Shown: positions 28,237 to 37,619 of the stretch, in pieces
Layout of the letters: the number at the start of each line of letters is the position of its first letter
Numbering within the stretch: the first letter of the stretch is position 1
Source: Paraburkholderia antibiotica
GTDB lineage: Bacteria; Pseudomonadota; Gammaproteobacteria; Burkholderiales; Burkholderiaceae
Direction: 5' to 3'
Length of the DNA stretch: 64,000 nucleotides
Assembly (NCBI RefSeq): GCF_012927125.1
Contig: NZ_JABBFZ010000001.1
Span: 806,001 to 870,000, forward strand
Notes under the pieces: model-generated
Databases searched by the model: none
Told to the model about the DNA's origin: nothing
Seen by the model: the letters and a program-made list of their open reading frames with translations, nothing else
Position numbers and translations under genes: made by a program

Positions 28237-28338
28237 AACATCGGCGTTGCTTTAGTGTTCCGGTTAAATTCGGTTGGCAGTAAAGTGGTGCGGCTTGCAG
28301 AGAATTAACCGACGCTCGCAAGCAAGGGTGTAAAGACT

Positions 28339-28415
28339 GGAGTGGTAGTTCAGTCGGTTAGAATACCGGCCTGTCACGCCGGGGGTCGCGGGTTCGAGTC
28401 CCGTCCACTCCGCCA
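28339..28415 (+). tRNA. tRNA-Asp (anticodon GTC), copy 1
   Basis: 77 bases with encoded CCA. Acceptor GGAGTGG pairs with CCACTCC; anticodon arm CCGGC-CTGTCAC-GCCGG. It differs from the second copy by a compensated base pair in the acceptor stem (T-A here, C-G there) and one D-loop base. Confidence 0.97.
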
Positions 28416-28418
28416 GAC

Positions 28419-28453
28419 AAAGCCCGTTCATTCAAATCTGAACGGGCTTTTTC
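28419..28453 (+). terminator. Rho-independent terminator after tRNA-Asp copy 1
   Basis: Perfect 12-bp stem AAAGCCCGTTCA (28419-28430) / TGAACGGGCTTT (28439-28450) with an 8-base loop, continuing into T residues. Confidence 0.9.
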
Positions 28454-28476
28454 ATTAAAGGTGTAAGCAGTACGTA

Positions 28477-28552
28477 GTCCCCTTCGTCTAGAGGCCTAGG
28501 ACATCACCCTTTCACGGTGAGTACAGGGGTTCGAATCCCCTAGGGGACGCCA
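28477..28552 (+). tRNA. tRNA-Glu (anticodon TTC), copy 2
   Basis: 76 bases with encoded CCA, sequence identical to copy 1. It starts 24 bases after the terminator of copy 1, with no clear separate promoter, so it may depend on read-through or a promoter overlapping that terminator. Confidence 0.97.
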
Positions 28553-28633
28553 AAACATCGGCGTCGTTTGGTTGGAAGTTTGAACGGTGCAGCAGGTAAG
28601 CGGAATGACACCGCAAGCCGCGGTGCTAAATCT

Positions 28634-28710
28634 GGAGCGGTAGTTCAGTTGGTTAGAATACCGGCCTGTCACGCCGGGGGTCGCGGGTTCGAGTCCCGTC
28701 CGCTCCGCCA
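28634..28710 (+). tRNA. tRNA-Asp (anticodon GTC), copy 2
   Basis: 77 bases with encoded CCA. Acceptor GGAGCGG pairs with CCGCTCC; anticodon arm as in copy 1. Confidence 0.97.
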
Positions 28711-28718
28711 GATTTGAG

Positions 28719-28750
28719 AAAGCCCACTTCGAAAGAAGTGGGCTTTTTTT
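28719..28750 (+). terminator. Rho-independent terminator of the tRNA cluster
   Basis: Perfect 12-bp stem AAAGCCCACTTC / GAAGTGGGCTTT with a GAAA tetraloop, followed by a run of Ts. Confidence 0.93.
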
Positions 28751-28889
28751 ATTTCTGTCGCGCTTATTTCATGGTCCTGCGCGCTGCACGGTTTGTGCGT
28801 GCCCGTGGCGGAAGGCTCGGGACAAACAGCCATTGCCAGCGCGCGCGGGCTGCTTTACCGTTGATCCGGTTCATCCTCGTGGTTCCGCC

Positions 28890-29354
28890 ATGTTCGATCC
28901 CACCGAAGCGCCGTCACCGTTCCATCTGCGCATGGCCAGCATGGACGATTTCGAGTTCGCCGAAGCGCTGACGCGCAATAACATGGGTGGCTACTATCGC
29001 CGTCATCATCTGATGTGGCGCAGCGATCTGTTTCTCGGCAGCTGGCGCGAGTCGGAGAATTTTATTCTCGAAGTGGATGGCGTGCCGATGGGCGTGCTGC
29101 GCATCACGGAAGAGGGCGATTCGCTGCATATCCGTGACGTGCAAATTGCCGATGGATATCGGCGGCTCGGCGCGGGGACCTTTCTGCTCGATATCTCGCA
29201 TCAATGGGCGCGTGAACGCGGGCTGCACGAACTGCAACTGCGCGTGTTCGTCGACAATCCCGCGGCGCGGCTGTATCAGCGCAAGGGATACAGGCTCGCC
29301 GGGCCGAGGCTCGCGCAGCTCGGGGCGATCCGTCATCTGGCACGGCGAGTGTGA
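28890..29354 (+). CDS. GNAT-family N-acetyltransferase
   Basis: 154 residues from ATG 28890 (MFDPTEAP); a longer frame upstream begins in unlikely sequence. The acetyl-CoA site is visible as VQIADGYRRLGAGTFLLD, and the C-terminal signature LRVFVDNPAARLYQRKGYRLAG is typical of the family. The substrate is unknown. It is convergent with the AraC gene, 78 bases apart, with no obvious terminator between them. Confidence 0.85.
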   Translation: MFDPTEAPSPFHLRMASMDDFEFAEALTRNNMGGYYRRHHLMWRSDLFLGSWRESENFILEVDGVPMGVLRITEEGDSLHIRDVQIADGYRRLGAGTFLLDISHQWARERGLHELQLRVFVDNPAARLYQRKGYRLAGPRLAQLGAIRHLARRV

Positions 29355-29432
29355 GGTGAACTGGCGGTGCGCCGATGGCGGCCGCTTCACGTCATGACTG
29401 GCATGAGCTACGCGTCATAACGCTGCCGTCAT

Positions 29433-30335
29433 TTAGCGCCCGGCAATATCCGCCGCATCCGCGCGCTCATCCCGCGTCGTTTCCTCATCCGTTTGCCCGG
29501 CATCGGGTTCGCCGTTTTCCGCGCGATGCTCGGCACCGCGCTCGATGAACGCCCGCGGACTCGCGCCGAACGCGCGCCGGAACATCGCCGAAAACGCACT
29601 CTGGCTCCGATAGCCCAATTCCTGCGCCACATGCGACAGCGGTCGCCCCTGGCTCAGCAGCGGAATCGCGCGCGCGAGAATCGCCTGCTGACGCCATTGC
29701 GAAAAACTCACGCCAAGCTCCTGACGGAACAGGCGCGCGATCGTGCGCGTGCTCGCACCGACCGTCGATGCCCATTGTTCGAGCGATTCGCCATGCGTCG
29801 GGTCCGCGATCACCGCCTCGCAGAGTGCGCGCAAGCGCTTTTCCCTGGGCATCGGTACCGAAAGCGGCAGCGGCTCGGAGCGTGTCAGTTCATCGAGCGC
29901 GAGCGCGCCGAGCAAGCGCTCGCGCGCGGCGGACAGCCCGGCGATATCGAGCGCGGCAATCACTTCGCGCAGCAGGTTCGACACCTCGACCACGCGCGGC
30001 GTATCGAGCCCGGCCGGCACCGTGCTCTCGGTGATGTAGAGCGTGCGCAGATAGGCATCCTCGACGGCGACCACCTCGTGCGTCACGTGCGGCGGCAACC
30101 AGATCGCGCGCGACGGCGGCACCATCCACGTAGTGCCGGTCGTCGCGACCCGCAGCACGCCGCGCGACGCGTACGCGACCTGCGCCCACGCATGCGTATG
30201 CCGCGCGATGTGCGAACCGGCTGGCATCGGCCGCGAGCGCACGCGGATCGGGTGCGTGTCGTTCGGCGCGAACTCGGGCGGAATGTCGGCGAGGCGGATG
30301 CGGCTCGGCAGTTCGGAGTCGGCGGACGAAGTCAT
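29433..30335 (-). CDS. AraC-family transcriptional regulator (cupin-type sensor)
   Basis: 300 residues from ATG 30335 (MTSSADSELPSR); upstream in-frame codons give low-complexity sequence. The N-terminal half is a cupin-like ligand domain (HIARHTHAWAQVAYASRGVLRV, then WLPPHVTHEV). Two helix-turn-helix motifs follow in the C-terminal half (WASTVGASTRTIARLFRQELGVSF and LSHVAQELGYRSQSAFSAMFRRAFGASP). The HTHARHAW-type N-terminus is common in repressors of efflux or catabolic genes. The divergent gene at 30545 is a possible target. Confidence 0.9.
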   Translation of the reverse strand: MTSSADSELPSRIRLADIPPEFAPNDTHPIRVRSRPMPAGSHIARHTHAWAQVAYASRGVLRVATTGTTWMVPPSRAIWLPPHVTHEVVAVEDAYLRTLYITESTVPAGLDTPRVVEVSNLLREVIAALDIAGLSAARERLLGALALDELTRSEPLPLSVPMPREKRLRALCEAVIADPTHGESLEQWASTVGASTRTIARLFRQELGVSFSQWRQQAILARAIPLLSQGRPLSHVAQELGYRSQSAFSAMFRRAFGASPRAFIERGAEHRAENGEPDAGQTDEETTRDERADAADIAGR

Positions 30336-30544
30336 GGTGGTCAAGCTCGGTCGAGGTCGCAGCGTGTGGCGTCGTGACGTGACTTTATGTGACCTCACGT
30401 TGCGCACAGCGGCGGGCGGCTGCGCCGATTCACCGGCGCGGGTTCCAACCATTGTAGAGGCTGATGTGACCGACGGACGACCGTTGCATAATGTGTCGGT
30501 TGCCCAAGCCCCCAACCACCGTTGATTCAGGAGACCCTACGACG

Positions 30545-30946
30545 ATGCAGACCGTCTTTGTCTACGGCACGCTGCGTGCCGGTGAAGCGAACGACATCAG
30601 CGAAGCCGCCGCGCGTAACGACGTCCCCGCGCCGAACCTGCTCGGTACCGCGAGCGTGCGCGGCCATCTGTTCGACTTCGGCGATTATCCGGGCCTTGTC
30701 GTCGATGAAGCCGGCATCGACGTGCACGGCGACGTCTATGAAATCGACGACGCGCTCGTTGCGGTGCTCGACGAAATCGAAGCCGTGTACCCGGGCGTCG
30801 AGGACCGTTTCCTCGCGCGCGAGGTGATGGTGAAAGTGGACGGCAGCGTCGTCAACTGCCGCTTCTATCCGGTCGCGCCGGGCGCGGTCAAGGGGCTGCC
30901 TGAAATCCGCTCGGGCGATTGGGTCGCGCATCGGCGTACGCGCTGA
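30545..30946 (+). CDS. Gamma-glutamylcyclotransferase-like (AIG2/GGCT) protein
   Basis: 133 residues from ATG 30545, 11 bases after AGGAGA. Starts MQTVFVYGTLRAGEAN, the YGTLR motif being the substrate-binding signature of the family; the glutamate of EIDDALVAVLDEIEAVYP is at the expected catalytic position. Members cleave gamma-glutamyl peptides to 5-oxoproline or have related amine roles. It is divergent from the AraC gene; CATAAT at 30485-30490 may be its -10. Confidence 0.85.
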   Translation: MQTVFVYGTLRAGEANDISEAAARNDVPAPNLLGTASVRGHLFDFGDYPGLVVDEAGIDVHGDVYEIDDALVAVLDEIEAVYPGVEDRFLAREVMVKVDGSVVNCRFYPVAPGAVKGLPEIRSGDWVAHRRTR

Positions 30947-31040
30947 GCGGCTGTCCGCACCGCGCGTTCCTGTGCGCATGCATTCGTGCACGCGCGCATT
31001 CGCGTGTGCGACGTGCGCTGCGACGCGAAGAATACGAACG

Positions 31041-31068
31041 GACAGACACAAAGCGACAGACACAAAGC
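31041..31068 (+). repeat. Tandem 14-bp direct repeat
   Basis: GACAGACACAAAGC occurs twice without a spacer in the intergenic region downstream of the cyclotransferase-like gene. Confidence 0.7.
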
Positions 31069-31087
31069 GCCGCACGCGACCAGCAAC

Positions 31088-31124
31088 AAAAAACGGCGCG
31101 CCAGGAGCCAACCCGGCGCGCCGT
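31088..31124 (-). terminator. Rho-independent terminator of aceB
   Basis: Perfect 10-bp stem ACGGCGCGCC (31093-31102) / GGCGCGCCGT (31115-31124). Read on the minus strand it is followed by a T-run (the A-run at 31088-31093), about 80 bases after the aceB stop. Confidence 0.85.
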
Positions 31125-31206
31125 CGTTCAGACCGAAGCGATCACGAGATCATGCGATCACGCGATTAGCGCCGCCGCAAGCAGCCGGCCGCGCGCTCCA
31201 CCGCGC

Positions 31207-32799
31207 TCAGATCTCCTCATAGAGCGGCAGCGTCAGAAAATCGGTGAACTGCTCGGCGGTCGACATCTGCTCGAAAATCTGCGCGGCACGCTCGTACGGC
31301 TTCGCGTTGCCGCCGACCGTCTGCCTGACCTTGTCGAGTTCCTGCGCCGCCAGCTCGCGCACCAGTTCCACCGTGACCTTGCGGCCGTCGTCGAGCTTGC
31401 CCTTCGGCGAGCGGATCCACTGCCACACCTGCGAGCGCGAAATTTCGGCGGTCGCCGCGTCTTCCATCAGGTTGTGAATCGGCACGCAGCCATTGCCCGT
31501 GAGCCACGAGCCGAGGTAGTGAATGCCGACGTTGATGTTGTTGCGCAGACCGGCTTCGGTGATCGGCGTTTCCGGACGGAAGTCGAGCAGGTCGGTCGCG
31601 GCGACGAGCACGTCGTCGCGTTGCTTGCCGATCTGGTTCTGCCGGTCGCCGAGCACCTTGACGAACTCTTCCATCGCGATCGGCACGAGTCCCGGATGCG
31701 CGACCCAGCCGCCGTCGTAGCCGTCGCCGGCGTCGCGCGCCTTGTCCGAGCGCACGCCGGCCATTGCCTTGTCGTTCGCAGCCGCATCGTTCTTGATCGG
31801 AATCAGCGCGCTCATGCCGCCGATTGCCGGCGCGTTGCGGCGATGGCAGGTCTTCAGCAGCAGCAATGCGTACGCGCGCATGAACGGCGAGGTCATCGTG
31901 ATCTGCGAACGGTCGGCGAGGCAGAAGTCGCGGTCGGTCTTGAACTTCTTGATCGCCGAGAAGATGTAATCCCAGCGGCCCGCGTTTAGGCCCGAGCTGT
32001 GTTCGCGCAGCTCGTACAGGATCTCGTCCATTTCGAACGCGGCGACGATCGTCTCGATCAGCACCGTCGCGCGAATCGTGCCGCGCGGCACGCCGACCGC
32101 TTCCTGCGCGGCGACGAAGATGTCGTTCCACAGACGCGCTTCGAGATGGCTTTCCATCTTCGGCAGATAGAAGTACGGGCCCGAGCCGCGCGCGATCAGT
32201 TCCTTCGCGTTGTGCACCATGAACAGCGCGAAATCGAAGATGCCGCCCGACACGCGCTTGCCGTCGACCTTCACGTGCTTCTCATCGAGATGCCAGCCGC
32301 GCGGACGCACGATCAGCGTCGCGGTCCTGTCGTTGAGCCTGTACGACTTGCCGTTCTGTTCGAGCGAGATCGTGCGGCGCACCGCGTCCTTCAGATTGAT
32401 ATGGCCGGTGATCTGGTTGTCCCAGCTCGGCGCATTCGAATCCTCGAAGTCGGTCATGTAGGAATCCGCGCCCGAGTTCAGCGCGTTGATGATCATCTTG
32501 CGCTCGACGGGGCCGGTGATCTCGACGCGGCGGCATTGCAGATCCTGCGGCAGCGGGGCGATTTTCCAGTCGCCTTCGCGCACGCTCTTCGTGGCGGCGA
32601 GGAAGTCGGGGCGCTCGCCCGCATCGAGTCGCTTCGTGCGCTCGACGCGCGCCTGCAGCAACTGCTGGCGACGCGGCTCGAACGTGCGATGCAGCGCGGC
32701 GACGAGTTCCAGCGCCTCGCGCGTGAGGATTGCTTCAAAGCCGGGCTTGATCTCGCCGGTGATTTCCATGCCTTGCGGCAGCGACAGCGAATGAGCCAT
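31207..32799 (-). CDS. aceB: Malate synthase A
   Basis: 530 residues from the ATG at 32799 with AAGGAG just upstream on the minus strand. Condenses glyoxylate with acetyl-CoA to malate in the glyoxylate shunt. Family motifs: TDFEDSNAPSWDNQITGHINL, RPRGWHLDEKH, YFYLPKMESHLEARLWND and GRWDYIFSAIKKF. Length is normal for the A isoform. The partner gene aceA lies about 3 kb away on the same strand, separated by HAD, LysR and Usp genes, so the two are not in one operon. The HAD gene 76 bases upstream may share its transcript. Confidence 0.96.
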   Translation of the reverse strand: MAHSLSLPQGMEITGEIKPGFEAILTREALELVAALHRTFEPRRQQLLQARVERTKRLDAGERPDFLAATKSVREGDWKIAPLPQDLQCRRVEITGPVERKMIINALNSGADSYMTDFEDSNAPSWDNQITGHINLKDAVRRTISLEQNGKSYRLNDRTATLIVRPRGWHLDEKHVKVDGKRVSGGIFDFALFMVHNAKELIARGSGPYFYLPKMESHLEARLWNDIFVAAQEAVGVPRGTIRATVLIETIVAAFEMDEILYELREHSSGLNAGRWDYIFSAIKKFKTDRDFCLADRSQITMTSPFMRAYALLLLKTCHRRNAPAIGGMSALIPIKNDAAANDKAMAGVRSDKARDAGDGYDGGWVAHPGLVPIAMEEFVKVLGDRQNQIGKQRDDVLVAATDLLDFRPETPITEAGLRNNINVGIHYLGSWLTGNGCVPIHNLMEDAATAEISRSQVWQWIRSPKGKLDDGRKVTVELVRELAAQELDKVRQTVGGNAKPYERAAQIFEQMSTAEQFTDFLTLPLYEEI

Positions 32800-32875
32800 G
32801 TTTTCTCCTTGGTCGGTCAGATTGCAGAAATGCGAAGGTTGAAAAAGTTGAGGTGGACGGATGCAGTGAGTACCT

Positions 32876-33730
32876 TCATGCGCGCGGGCTGGCGCGTTTG
32901 CGGTTGCCACTGCCGGAAGTTCTGGTTTGACGGCTGGCGCTCGAGCGCGCCGACGCGGACGCCGATGCCGTGAGCGTCTGTAGAAAGGCCACCAGATCGT
33001 TCATGCCGCGGCCGGTGCCGTGCGGCGTGACGCCGAGTTCCTCGACGGGCAGGTTCTGCCGGTTCAGCCAGAACGTTGTGAAGCCGAACCACGTCGCGCC
33101 CGCCACGTCCCAACCGTTCGACGACACGAACACGATTTCGCGCGCGGCGGCGCCGAACGCCGCGGGGCCGAGCGCATAGGCGGCAGGTGAGGGCTTGTAT
33201 GCGCGCACGGCATCGACGGACAGCACGTGATCGAACAGCGCGCTCATGCCCGCGCTTTTGATCGCGATATCGAGCATCTGCGGATTGCCGTTCGACAGGA
33301 TCGCGAGCCCGATGCACGCAGGGGCGACTGTGTCGGTGGTATTGGAGGTTTCGATAGCCGCGGCGGTATCGCGCAACGCGCGCAGCACCGGCACGGCGTC
33401 CGGAAACGCGGACAGGCACGCGTATTCGTCCATCAGACGCTTTTCGGCCGCACGGCCGAGCGTGAGCTGCAGTTTTTTCGCGGCGAAACGCAGCGCGTCG
33501 AGCGTGATGTCCCAGAACGGGCGGTAGTGCTCGCCGGGCGCGTCGGGGCGTGCGGCGAGCGTGCGCAGTTGCGTGTATTCGATCTGCTTCTGACGCCACA
33601 ACTGCGACAGCGCGTCGCCGTGGCCGGGGAATAACTGCTCCGCGGCGGCGACCACCGAATGCACGTCGAAGAGCGTGCCGTAGGCGTCGAAAATCACTGC
33701 TCGCGGGAAAGGTGTCGTTGTGGCCGACAT
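32876..33730 (-). CDS. HAD-superfamily hydrolase, L-2-haloacid dehalogenase-like
   Basis: 284 residues from the ATG at 33730, preceded by GGAG nine bases upstream (an ATG at 33745 is also in frame). The HAD nucleophile motif is AVIFDAYGTLFDV (Asp15); motif II is LAILSNGNP and motif III lies around RAYKPSPAAY, with VSSNGWDVAGA matching the haloacid dehalogenase subfamily. The C-terminal 35 residues are an unusual Ser/Arg-rich tail. It is divergent from the LysR gene and upstream of aceB, through which haloacid-derived glycolate/glyoxylate could feed; that metabolic link is inference. Confidence 0.87.
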   Translation of the reverse strand: MSATTTPFPRAVIFDAYGTLFDVHSVVAAAEQLFPGHGDALSQLWRQKQIEYTQLRTLAARPDAPGEHYRPFWDITLDALRFAAKKLQLTLGRAAEKRLMDEYACLSAFPDAVPVLRALRDTAAAIETSNTTDTVAPACIGLAILSNGNPQMLDIAIKSAGMSALFDHVLSVDAVRAYKPSPAAYALGPAAFGAAAREIVFVSSNGWDVAGATWFGFTTFWLNRQNLPVEELGVTPHGTGRGMNDLVAFLQTLTASASASARSSASRQTRTSGSGNRKRASPRA

Positions 33731-33798
33731 AGCCGTGCGCTCCATTTCAGAGGTCGGGATCGATTGTATTGGTGACTATAGGTACTAAGAAATAGGCT

Positions 33799-33816
33799 AA
33801 AGATCACTTGATCTTT
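33799..33816. promoter_or_regulatory. Perfect inverted repeat in the HAD/LysR divergent region
   Basis: AAAGATC (33799-33805) and GATCTTT (33810-33816) around ACTT, in the 162-base AT-rich gap between the divergent genes. A likely binding site for the adjacent LysR regulator, although the regulator's own site is not known. Confidence 0.55.
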
Positions 33817-33892
33817 TACTTTCATATACCTAATCTCACAGCCACTCTCACTTTTGCGCCGGGTTCAGCCATTGGCGCGGCGCGCATCGTTC

Positions 33893-34795
33893 ATGGACCG
33901 TTTCAAGCAGATCGAGACCTTCGCGACCGTCGCGGCCAAGGGCAGCCTGTCGGCGGCGGCGCTCGCCGAGGGTGTCGCACCCGCGATCATCGGCCGACGC
34001 ATCGACGCGCTGGAGGAGCGCCTCGGCGTCAAGCTGCTGGTGCGCACCACCCGCAAGATCACGCTGACCTTCGAAGGCTCGGCGTTTCTCGAAGACTGCC
34101 AGCGCATCATTCACGATATGCAGAACGCCGAGGCGAGCGTGTCGGCGGGCGGCGTGAAGGCGAGCGGCCATCTGCGGCTGTCGGCGCCGGCCGGCTTCGG
34201 GCGCCGGCATGTCGCGCCGCTGGTGCCGGCGTTCACGGTCGCGCATCCGGACGTGTCGATCACGCTCGATCTGTCCGATCGCCTCGTCGATCTGGTCAAC
34301 GAAGGCTTCGATTGCGCGGTGCGGCTCGGCGAGTTGCCCGATTCGTCGCTGGTGTCGCTGAAGCTCGCGGAAAACCGTCGCGTGTGCGTCGCGTCGCCCG
34401 CGTATCTGAGCCGGCGCGGTGCGCCGCACAGCCTCGCCGATCTCGCGCGCCACAACTGCCTCGCGCTCGGCGCGAGCGCGAACCAGCAACGCGGCTGGAT
34501 GTTCCAGCAGGACGGCAAGGTCGTGTCGATCAAGGTGTCCGGCACGATGGAGTGTTCGGACGGCGCGGTGCTGCACGAATGGTGTCTGGCCGGGCACGGG
34601 CTCGCATGGCGCTCGTGGTGGGAAGTCGGCGCGGAGATCGCGGCGGGTCGCCTCGTCACCGTGCTCGACGAATTCGCCGCGCCGCCGATCGGCATTCACG
34701 CGGTGTTTCCGCAGCGCCGTCATCTGCCGTTGCGGGTGCGGCTGTTTCTGGACTTTCTCAAGCATACGTACGGCGAACCGGGTTACTGGGATTGA
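33893..34795 (+). CDS. LysR-family transcriptional regulator
   Basis: 300 residues from ATG 33893 (MDRFKQIETFATV). N-terminal winged helix with LSAAALAEGVAPAIIGRRIDALEERLGVKLLVRTTRKITLT, then the effector domain with ASGHLRLSAPAGFGRRHVAPLVPAFTVAHPDV. The 'VAPAIIGRRI' recognition helix differs from the common 'SPSAVSRQI' form. It is divergent from the HAD hydrolase gene, its likely target, across a perfect inverted repeat. Confidence 0.93.
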   Translation: MDRFKQIETFATVAAKGSLSAAALAEGVAPAIIGRRIDALEERLGVKLLVRTTRKITLTFEGSAFLEDCQRIIHDMQNAEASVSAGGVKASGHLRLSAPAGFGRRHVAPLVPAFTVAHPDVSITLDLSDRLVDLVNEGFDCAVRLGELPDSSLVSLKLAENRRVCVASPAYLSRRGAPHSLADLARHNCLALGASANQQRGWMFQQDGKVVSIKVSGTMECSDGAVLHEWCLAGHGLAWRSWWEVGAEIAAGRLVTVLDEFAAPPIGIHAVFPQRRHLPLRVRLFLDFLKHTYGEPGYWD

Positions 34796-35123
34796 ACGAA
34801 GCGATCCGCGCACGCAGCGCCCGGTGGCGTTCATCCGCGCTGCGCGCGCCAATGCGACCCGAGACGATTCGACGCGGCCCGAAGCGGCCCGAAGCGGCCC
34901 GGAAGCGCCCAAAGCGGCCCCGAAGCGCGAAACGGCCGCTCGAACCGGCAAAATGCGCAAACCGCACGACACGCGCGCTGCGCCATCCATCGCCGATCCC
35001 GACGCAACCGCTTTCCGATCCCTACCCACATCCGCACGCACTACAATCGATGCGAGCGGCCTGCACGCTGGGCTTCGTTGAACGCTGACGCCGCGCTGCG
35101 CGCAGCCGGCGACGGAGGACGTC
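34796..35123. other. Non-coding gap with degenerate 10-bp repeats
   Basis: Between the LysR and Usp genes. About six head-to-tail copies of a GAAGCGGCCC-like decamer lie at 34871-34930, two of them perfect (34881-34900). No gene with a ribosome-binding site is seen. Confidence 0.55.
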
Positions 35124-35558
35124 ATGTTCACGCACATCCTGGTTCCGACCGATGGTTCAGACCTGTCACGCAAGGCAATAGCGGGCGCGATCGATCTCGC
35201 GCAAGCCGTCGGCGCGCGCATCACCGCGTACGCCTGTCTGCCGCAATATCCGTACTCGCCGTTCTCCGACGTGGCGGTCGAGCCGCCCGGCGAATTCCTG
35301 CAGCGCAGCGAACGCGAGGCGCGCGTGCATCTGCGCGAGGTGGAGTTCGCCGCGCACCGTGTCGGCGTGAGCGTCGAGAGTCGCACCAGCGTGCATCCAT
35401 CGCCGTATCTCGGCATCATCGAGGCGGCCGAGCAGGGCGGCTGCGACGTGATCTTCATGGCCTCGCACGGGCGGCGCGGGCTCGGCAGCCTGCTGATCGG
35501 CAGCGAAACGCAGCGCGTGCTCACCCATACGAAAATTCCGGTGATCGTGTATCGCTGA
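35124..35558 (+). CDS. Universal stress protein (UspA family)
   Basis: 144 residues, ATG 35124 after GGAGG. Begins MFTHILVPTDGSDLSRKAI and ends with the ATP-binding signature GRRGLGSLLIGSETQRVL and KIPVIVYR, matching ATP-binding Usp proteins. Cytoplasmic; usually induced by growth arrest or stress. It stands alone. Confidence 0.93.
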   Translation: MFTHILVPTDGSDLSRKAIAGAIDLAQAVGARITAYACLPQYPYSPFSDVAVEPPGEFLQRSEREARVHLREVEFAAHRVGVSVESRTSVHPSPYLGIIEAAEQGGCDVIFMASHGRRGLGSLLIGSETQRVLTHTKIPVIVYR

Positions 35559-35623
35559 AACGGCGGAACGTGCGGAAAAAGCGGCGTGCCGGCAGACGCA
35601 CGCGCGTCGTGCCATGACGCGAA

Positions 35624-35661
35624 GTCGAAAAAAAACGCGCCGGCGGCAAGGCCGGCGCGTT
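35624..35661 (-). terminator. Rho-independent terminator, probably of aceA
   Basis: Perfect 10-bp stem AACGCGCCGG (35634-35643) / CCGGCGCGTT (35652-35661). The A-run on its left is a T-run for minus-strand transcripts. It lies about 190 bases past the aceA stop. Confidence 0.75.
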
Positions 35662-35852
35662 CAGGTTTGCCGCCCGCCAGTGGCGTGCGGACTTCTCTCA
35701 GACCCCGGCCGTCGGCGCTCGCCCGAAGACTCCCGCCAATCCGGGACGGCGCGGTCCTCCCTGAATCGGCGGCGCTCTGACGGCGCCGCTCGACGTTCTG
35801 CCAGTCGTTCCTGCGATCAGGCCGCGGGGCCGCGAGGCCCAGCCGGTTGATC

Positions 35853-37163
<1,311 letters not shown>

Positions 37164-37490
37164 GATGTGCTCCTTCTATGCCAGTTATGAGGGATGGGTG
37201 ACTCTGTCTTCTCGAAGCGTGGGTCCCGTCGGGGCGTTCTGTTTCGTGAAGTCTTATATAAGAGTCTAGGCAAATCGATGGACCCGCAATAGACACCGCC
37301 AAAGCTTTTTCAAATATTTATTTTGCTATCGAATCAATAGGTTAATTTTCTCATTTCGCAATGAGAAACGATGTTTTCCATCCTGCAATTGGCTTCTTGT
37401 GCCTTGCAACATGGCTTTTTACGAGGCAAAAAATTTTTTTACATCGTGAAATTTGGGGCGGCTGCCGGGGTGGGGCGAGTACGGACGAAA
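37164..37490. promoter_or_regulatory. aceA upstream region with two palindromes
   Basis: AT-rich non-coding DNA. TCTTATATAAGA (37252-37263) is a perfect 12-bp palindrome that probably overlaps the -10 region. TTTCTCATT-TCGC-AATGAGAAA (37347-37368) is a perfect 9-bp inverted repeat, about 185 bases before the start codon, and is the strongest operator candidate in the window. Nothing else is seen to 37490. Confidence 0.6.
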
Positions 37491-37520
37491 AAAAACCGGC
37501 GCCTGAGCACCGGTTTTTTT
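37491..37520. terminator. Rho-independent terminator of the DEAD-box helicase gene
   Basis: AAAAACCGG / CCGGTTTTT stem with a 10-base loop, flanked by A-run and T-run, about 100 bases past the helicase stop. A second hairpin, CGGACGGC/GCCGTCCG at 37529-37549, lies nearer the gene. Confidence 0.85.
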
Positions 37521-37619
37521 GCGACTGGCGGACGGCGCGAAGCCGTCCGGGTCTGTTATTGCAGCGAGATTACAGCAACGAAGCGCGTTGACCGCGCTTT
37601 AACCGCCCTTAAGCCGTTC

